A program made the translations under genes and the position numbers. The notes under the pieces were generated by a model that saw nothing but the letters and a program-made list of their open reading frames with translations, had not been told where the DNA came from and did not search any database. This document shows positions 13,640 to 16,282 of a stretch of DNA of 16,282 nucleotides, piece by piece. Source of the DNA: RGIG4074 sp964615285. GTDB lineage: Bacteria; Bacillota; Clostridia; Christensenellales; Borkfalkiaceae. Position 1 is the stretch's first letter. Every line of letters begins with the position of its first letter. The stretch covers positions 1-16,282 of the forward strand of contig CAZTND010000031.1 of the NCBI GenBank assembly GCA_964615285.1, written 5' to 3'.

Positions 13640-14701
13640 ATGTCCGAAACAAATGCCGCGCGCGTCCTCCGACGGACGAATGCCGAGGCGGTCTATGTCG
13701 TCCGCGATTATCTCAAACGGTATCTCACCGGTTTTTCCATCGAGGACGGGTATGTGATCGCCGACGGAGAAGGCGTTACCATGTATACAGACGCCCGCTA
13801 CATCGAATCGGCGCGGAAATTTTTTGCGGACAAGCCCGGGTTTTCTGTGGAGGAGATGACGGCGGAAAATGCGCCCGCCAAACGGCTGAAAAAGTATAAG
13901 AGCGTGGGCATTCCCTTTGCCCTCACATCCTACCCCGACTATAAAAAACTGGAAGCGCTGAACGTGCGATTGGTGGATGCCATGCCCGCGTTGACCGCCT
14001 GTATGGCGGTCAAGACGGCGGAGGAGCTTTCCGCCATTGAACGGGCGTGCGCCATTGCCGAGGAGGGCTTTTTGAGACTATTGCCCGCGATCCGCGAGAG
14101 CATGACCGAACGGGAATGCGCGGCGCGCCTCGAATACGAAATGCGCCTGGCGGGCGCGGAGGGCACTTCCTTCGATACCATCGTGGCGTTCGGTGCCAAC
14201 GCGTCCGTTCCGCACCACGAAACGGATGACACCCCTCTGCGTTTCGGCGACGAAATACTCATCGACTTCGGCTGCAAGAAGAACGGGTACTGTTCGGACA
14301 TCACCCGTACATTCCTCTTCGGCGACGACAAAAAGCACGAAAAATTCAAAGAGCTGTACGCTCATGTCCTGACGGCGCACGAGTTGTTCAAGGAAAAATT
14401 CCGTGCGGGCATGACGGGAAAGGAAGGGGACGCCCTGGCGCGGGACTATCTCGCGGGATACGGGCTGGACAAGTATTTCACCCATTCCCTGGGGCACGGC
14501 ATCGGGCTGAACATTCACGAGGAGCCCCGCCTCTCCCCGAAGAGCGGCACGGTCTTTCAGGACGGCATGGTGTTTTCCGACGAACCGGGGGTATATTTTG
14601 CCGGCGAAGCGGGCATTCGCATCGAGGACACCGTAACTTTGCGCGGCGGCAAAGTGGAGAGCCTGATGCATAAGACGGACAAAAAACTGATAATAATTTA
14701 A
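13640..14701 (+). CDS. pepP: M24-family Xaa-Pro aminopeptidase
   Basis: This cytoplasmic metallopeptidase removes N-terminal residues preceding proline. The 353-residue protein has the short two-domain Gram-positive architecture: a creatinase-like N-terminal domain (about 1-125) and a pita-bread M24 catalytic domain. Predicted metal ligands are D209 and D220 (ILIDFGCKKNGYCSDITRTF), H286 (HSLGHGIG), E315 (SDEPGVYF) and E329 (GIRIEDTV); VPHHETDD holds an active-site histidine. The ATG follows AGAGGTG. It precedes efp by 32 bases, the same pair as yqhT-efp in Bacillus, implying co-transcription from the promoter at 13589. Whether the substrate is dipeptides or longer peptides cannot be told. Confidence 0.92.
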   Translation: MSETNAARVLRRTNAEAVYVVRDYLKRYLTGFSIEDGYVIADGEGVTMYTDARYIESARKFFADKPGFSVEEMTAENAPAKRLKKYKSVGIPFALTSYPDYKKLEALNVRLVDAMPALTACMAVKTAEELSAIERACAIAEEGFLRLLPAIRESMTERECAARLEYEMRLAGAEGTSFDTIVAFGANASVPHHETDDTPLRFGDEILIDFGCKKNGYCSDITRTFLFGDDKKHEKFKELYAHVLTAHELFKEKFRAGMTGKEGDALARDYLAGYGLDKYFTHSLGHGIGLNIHEEPRLSPKSGTVFQDGMVFSDEPGVYFAGEAGIRIEDTVTLRGGKVESLMHKTDKKLIII

Positions 14702-14733
14702 AAATAAAAAACAGACCAAGGAGACGATTTACA

Positions 14734-15300
14734 ATGGGACAGATGTTAGCAGGCGATATCAGAAAGGGCGCGACGTTCGAGTATAAGAGCGGTGTCTACA
14801 CCGTTACCGACTTCCAGCATGTAAAGCCCGGCAAGGGCGCGGCGTTCGTGCGCACCACGCTGAAAAACGTGGTCACGGGTCAAGTGCTCTCCAACGAGAC
14901 CTTCAACCCCACGGCAAAGCTGGAGACGGTGGACGTCGAGACCAAAAAGATGACCTATTCCTACTACGACGGCAGCGAGTTCTATGTGTTCATGGACGAC
15001 GAGTTCAACACCATCGAGCTGACCAAGGATCAGTGCGAGGATGCGCTCAACTTCATCAAGGAAAACGACGTCGTCACCGTGCGCTTTTTGTACGGCAAGG
15101 CGTTTTCGGTCGAACCCGAAAACTTTGTGGAACTCAAAGTCATCGAGGCCGACCCCGGCGTGAAGGGCAACACCGCGACCAATGCCATGAAAAAGGCAAA
15201 GGTCGAAACGGGGTACGAATTGCAGGTGCCCATGTTCGTCAACGAGGGCGAGACCATCCGCATCGATACCCGCAGCGGCGAGTACATGAGCCGCGTGTAA
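14734..15300 (+). CDS. efp: Elongation factor P
   Basis: EF-P enters the E site and rescues ribosomes stalled at polyproline. The 188-residue protein has the three beta-barrel domains of the family: KOW-like domain I with FQHVKPGKGAAFVR and the loop lysine K34 (site of modification in many species), then the two OB domains, ending with RIDTRSGEYMSRV. The ATG at 14734 has AAGGAG upstream; a second ATG nine bases later is possible. No modification gene (such as epmA or the Bacillus ymfI type) is present in the window. It is followed by a hairpin that may end transcription. Confidence 0.97.
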   Translation: MGQMLAGDIRKGATFEYKSGVYTVTDFQHVKPGKGAAFVRTTLKNVVTGQVLSNETFNPTAKLETVDVETKKMTYSYYDGSEFYVFMDDEFNTIELTKDQCEDALNFIKENDVVTVRFLYGKAFSVEPENFVELKVIEADPGVKGNTATNAMKKAKVETGYELQVPMFVNEGETIRIDTRSGEYMSRV

Positions 15301-15319
15301 TTTCTGCTTAAAGAACTTC

Positions 15320-15354
15320 AAAAGCACGGCGGTTGCGTCGTGCTTTTCGGCGTT
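15320..15354 (+). terminator. Probable terminator after efp
   Basis: Arms 15320-15328 (AAAAGCACG) and 15339-15347 (CGTGCTTTT) are exact 9-bp complements with a ten-base loop; the right arm ends in four Ts and a second short T-run (15353-15356) follows. No clear promoter lies between it and dtd, so it may be partial, reducing dtd transcription. Confidence 0.6.
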
Positions 15355-15378
15355 TTATACAGGAGGGGTACAAAAGGC

Positions 15379-15819
15379 ATGCGAGCGGTGGTACAGCGCG
15401 TCGGCAAGACGAAACTGACGGTGGAAGGCAGGACGGTCAGCGAAATTTCGCACGGATTGACGGTCTATCTCGGCGTGGGCAAGGGTGACGGCGAGGCGCA
15501 GGCGCAAAAGACGGCAAAGAAAATTGCTGCGCTCCGTATTTTTTCGGATGCTGCGGGAAAAATGAATTTATCGGTCGGCGACGTCGGCGGGGAAATTTTG
15601 CTCGTTTCTCAATTCACGCTGTACGGCGACTGTACGCACGGCAACCGTCCCTCTTTTGTCGGCGCGGAAGAGCCCGCCGCGGCGAATGCGCTGTACGAGC
15701 GCGTGGCAGAATTGTTGCGCGGATACGGCCTGACCGTCCGAACGGGCGTGTTCGGCGCGGATATGCACATCGAACAGAGCAACGAAGGCCCCGTCACCAT
15801 TTTGCTCGATTTTTCGTGA
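15379..15819 (+). CDS. dtd: D-aminoacyl-tRNA deacylase
   Basis: Dtd hydrolyses D-amino acids (and glycine mischarged on tRNA-Ala) from tRNA, recycling tRNA and keeping D-residues out of proteins. The 146-residue length is normal. Family motifs are MRAVVQRV at the start, SQFTLYGD (77-84) and the Gly-cisPro motif in NEGPVTI (136-141), which gives chiral selectivity. The ATG at 15379 is supported by AGGAGGGG about ten bases upstream and by the MRAVVQRV family start. In-frame upstream codons overlap the terminator and are not used. It lies 78 bases after efp. Confidence 0.95.
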   Translation: MRAVVQRVGKTKLTVEGRTVSEISHGLTVYLGVGKGDGEAQAQKTAKKIAALRIFSDAAGKMNLSVGDVGGEILLVSQFTLYGDCTHGNRPSFVGAEEPAAANALYERVAELLRGYGLTVRTGVFGADMHIEQSNEGPVTILLDFS

Positions 15820-16282
15820 CGCAGGCCTTTTGCTTCCCGAACCTCTGCAAGCAAGGCAACGCCTTGCACAACAGGGGATTTCAAAGGGACGATGGTTCCT
15901 TTGGCGGGGTATAAGGGGCAGCGCCCCTTAAATATCGAACTCTAATAAGCAAGCCGACAGGCTTGGCGCTTTTATCGTCTTTGGCGATGGGCGCGGAGCG
16001 ATGCTCCGCTTGTAAAAGGCTATTTGTTTTGAAGGGCTCTGCCCTTCACCCGTTCAATGGTCACAGACTCTTGAAAATCCCAGGTTAATCGTCCCGACGG
16101 GCGATTTGCGCGGAGCGAACGCTCCGCTTTGGAAAGGCTTTCTTTACGCGGGAACGGCGTTCCCGCACCCTTGCCAAAGGTGAGTTACTCGAAAAACGAT
16201 CGATGATCGTTGTTTGACGGCGCAAGACAAATCGCATACGCAAGGCGATTTGCTGACCGAGGGCGAAATTCCATTCGCCCGA
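15820..16282. repeat. Gene-free array of about thirteen short palindromes
   Basis: No coding sequence is supported. Short inverted repeats follow each other: 15851-15867, 15882-15903, 15912-15930, 15950-15965, 15974-15988, 15993-16009, 16030-16048, 16087-16106, 16110-16127, 16148-16166, 16195-16211, 16228-16252 and 16261-16280. Most have 6-9 bp stems and 3-4 base loops; many are perfect. A ~90-base unit occurs twice, at 15984-16070 and 16101-16190: both contain GCGCGGAGCGA, GCTCCGCTT, AAAGGCT, a second hairpin, CACCC and ACTC in the same order. The second hairpin differs in sequence but keeps its stem. The nature is unknown; mobile palindromic element or structured RNA are both possible. Confidence 0.7.

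Noticed and set aside
15845..16282. CRISPR array
   Set aside because: Repeats are palindromes of differing sequence with irregular spacing; no identical direct repeats with uniform spacers and no cas genes in the window.

Overview
The window reads as part of the chromosome of a GC-rich Gram-positive bacterium of the Firmicutes/Clostridia type. This rests on gene order (the rimP-nusA-ylxR-ylxQ-infB-rbfA-nrnA-truB-ribF block next to a polC-type gene and ispG), on Gram-positive hallmarks (YlxR, YlxQ, PolC-type architecture, NrnA between rbfA and truB), strong purine-rich ribosome binding sites and sigma-A-like promoters. An uncultured gut or host-associated Clostridia lineage is a plausible guess, but the sequence alone does not fix the taxon.

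Layout: positions 1-203 hold no supported gene, only hairpins and possibly the last codons of an upstream gene. A promoter at 204-232 starts nrdR (dNTP-synthesis regulator), ispG (isoprenoid synthesis) and a truncated PolC-type exonuclease gene, joined by ATGA overlaps. A second promoter at 3401-3429, followed by a perfect 12-bp GCAA-tetraloop hairpin, heads the translation/transcription block: rimP, nusA, ylxR, ylxQ, infB, rbfA, nrnA, truB, ribF, then two less familiar genes, a HExxH membrane protein (DUF3267-like) and an endonuclease-IV-like TIM-barrel protein. Most of these genes are contiguous or overlap by a few bases. The run ends at a hairpin terminator near 13205-13240.

Positions 13241-13639 are unlike the surroundings. 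An AT-rich part carries a minus-strand promoter, ribosome binding site and 51-codon small ORF that runs back through the operon terminator, and a GC-rich non-coding block follows. A strong promoter at 13589-13617 then drives pepP (M24 aminopeptidase) and efp (elongation factor P); a hairpin follows efp, then dtd (D-aminoacyl-tRNA deacylase). The last 460 bases have no gene but contain about thirteen short palindromes, part of them in two copies of a ~90-base unit.

Functionally the window is dominated by ribosome biogenesis and translation: RimP and RbfA mature the 30S subunit, InfB starts and EF-P helps translation, TruB modifies tRNA, Dtd proofreads D-aminoacyl-tRNA, NusA and YlxR/YlxQ belong to the transcription/RNA-binding side, and NrnA degrades nanoRNA. 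The main surprises are the polC locus that has lost its PHP and polymerase parts, the small antisense ORF overlapping a terminator, and the terminal hairpin array.
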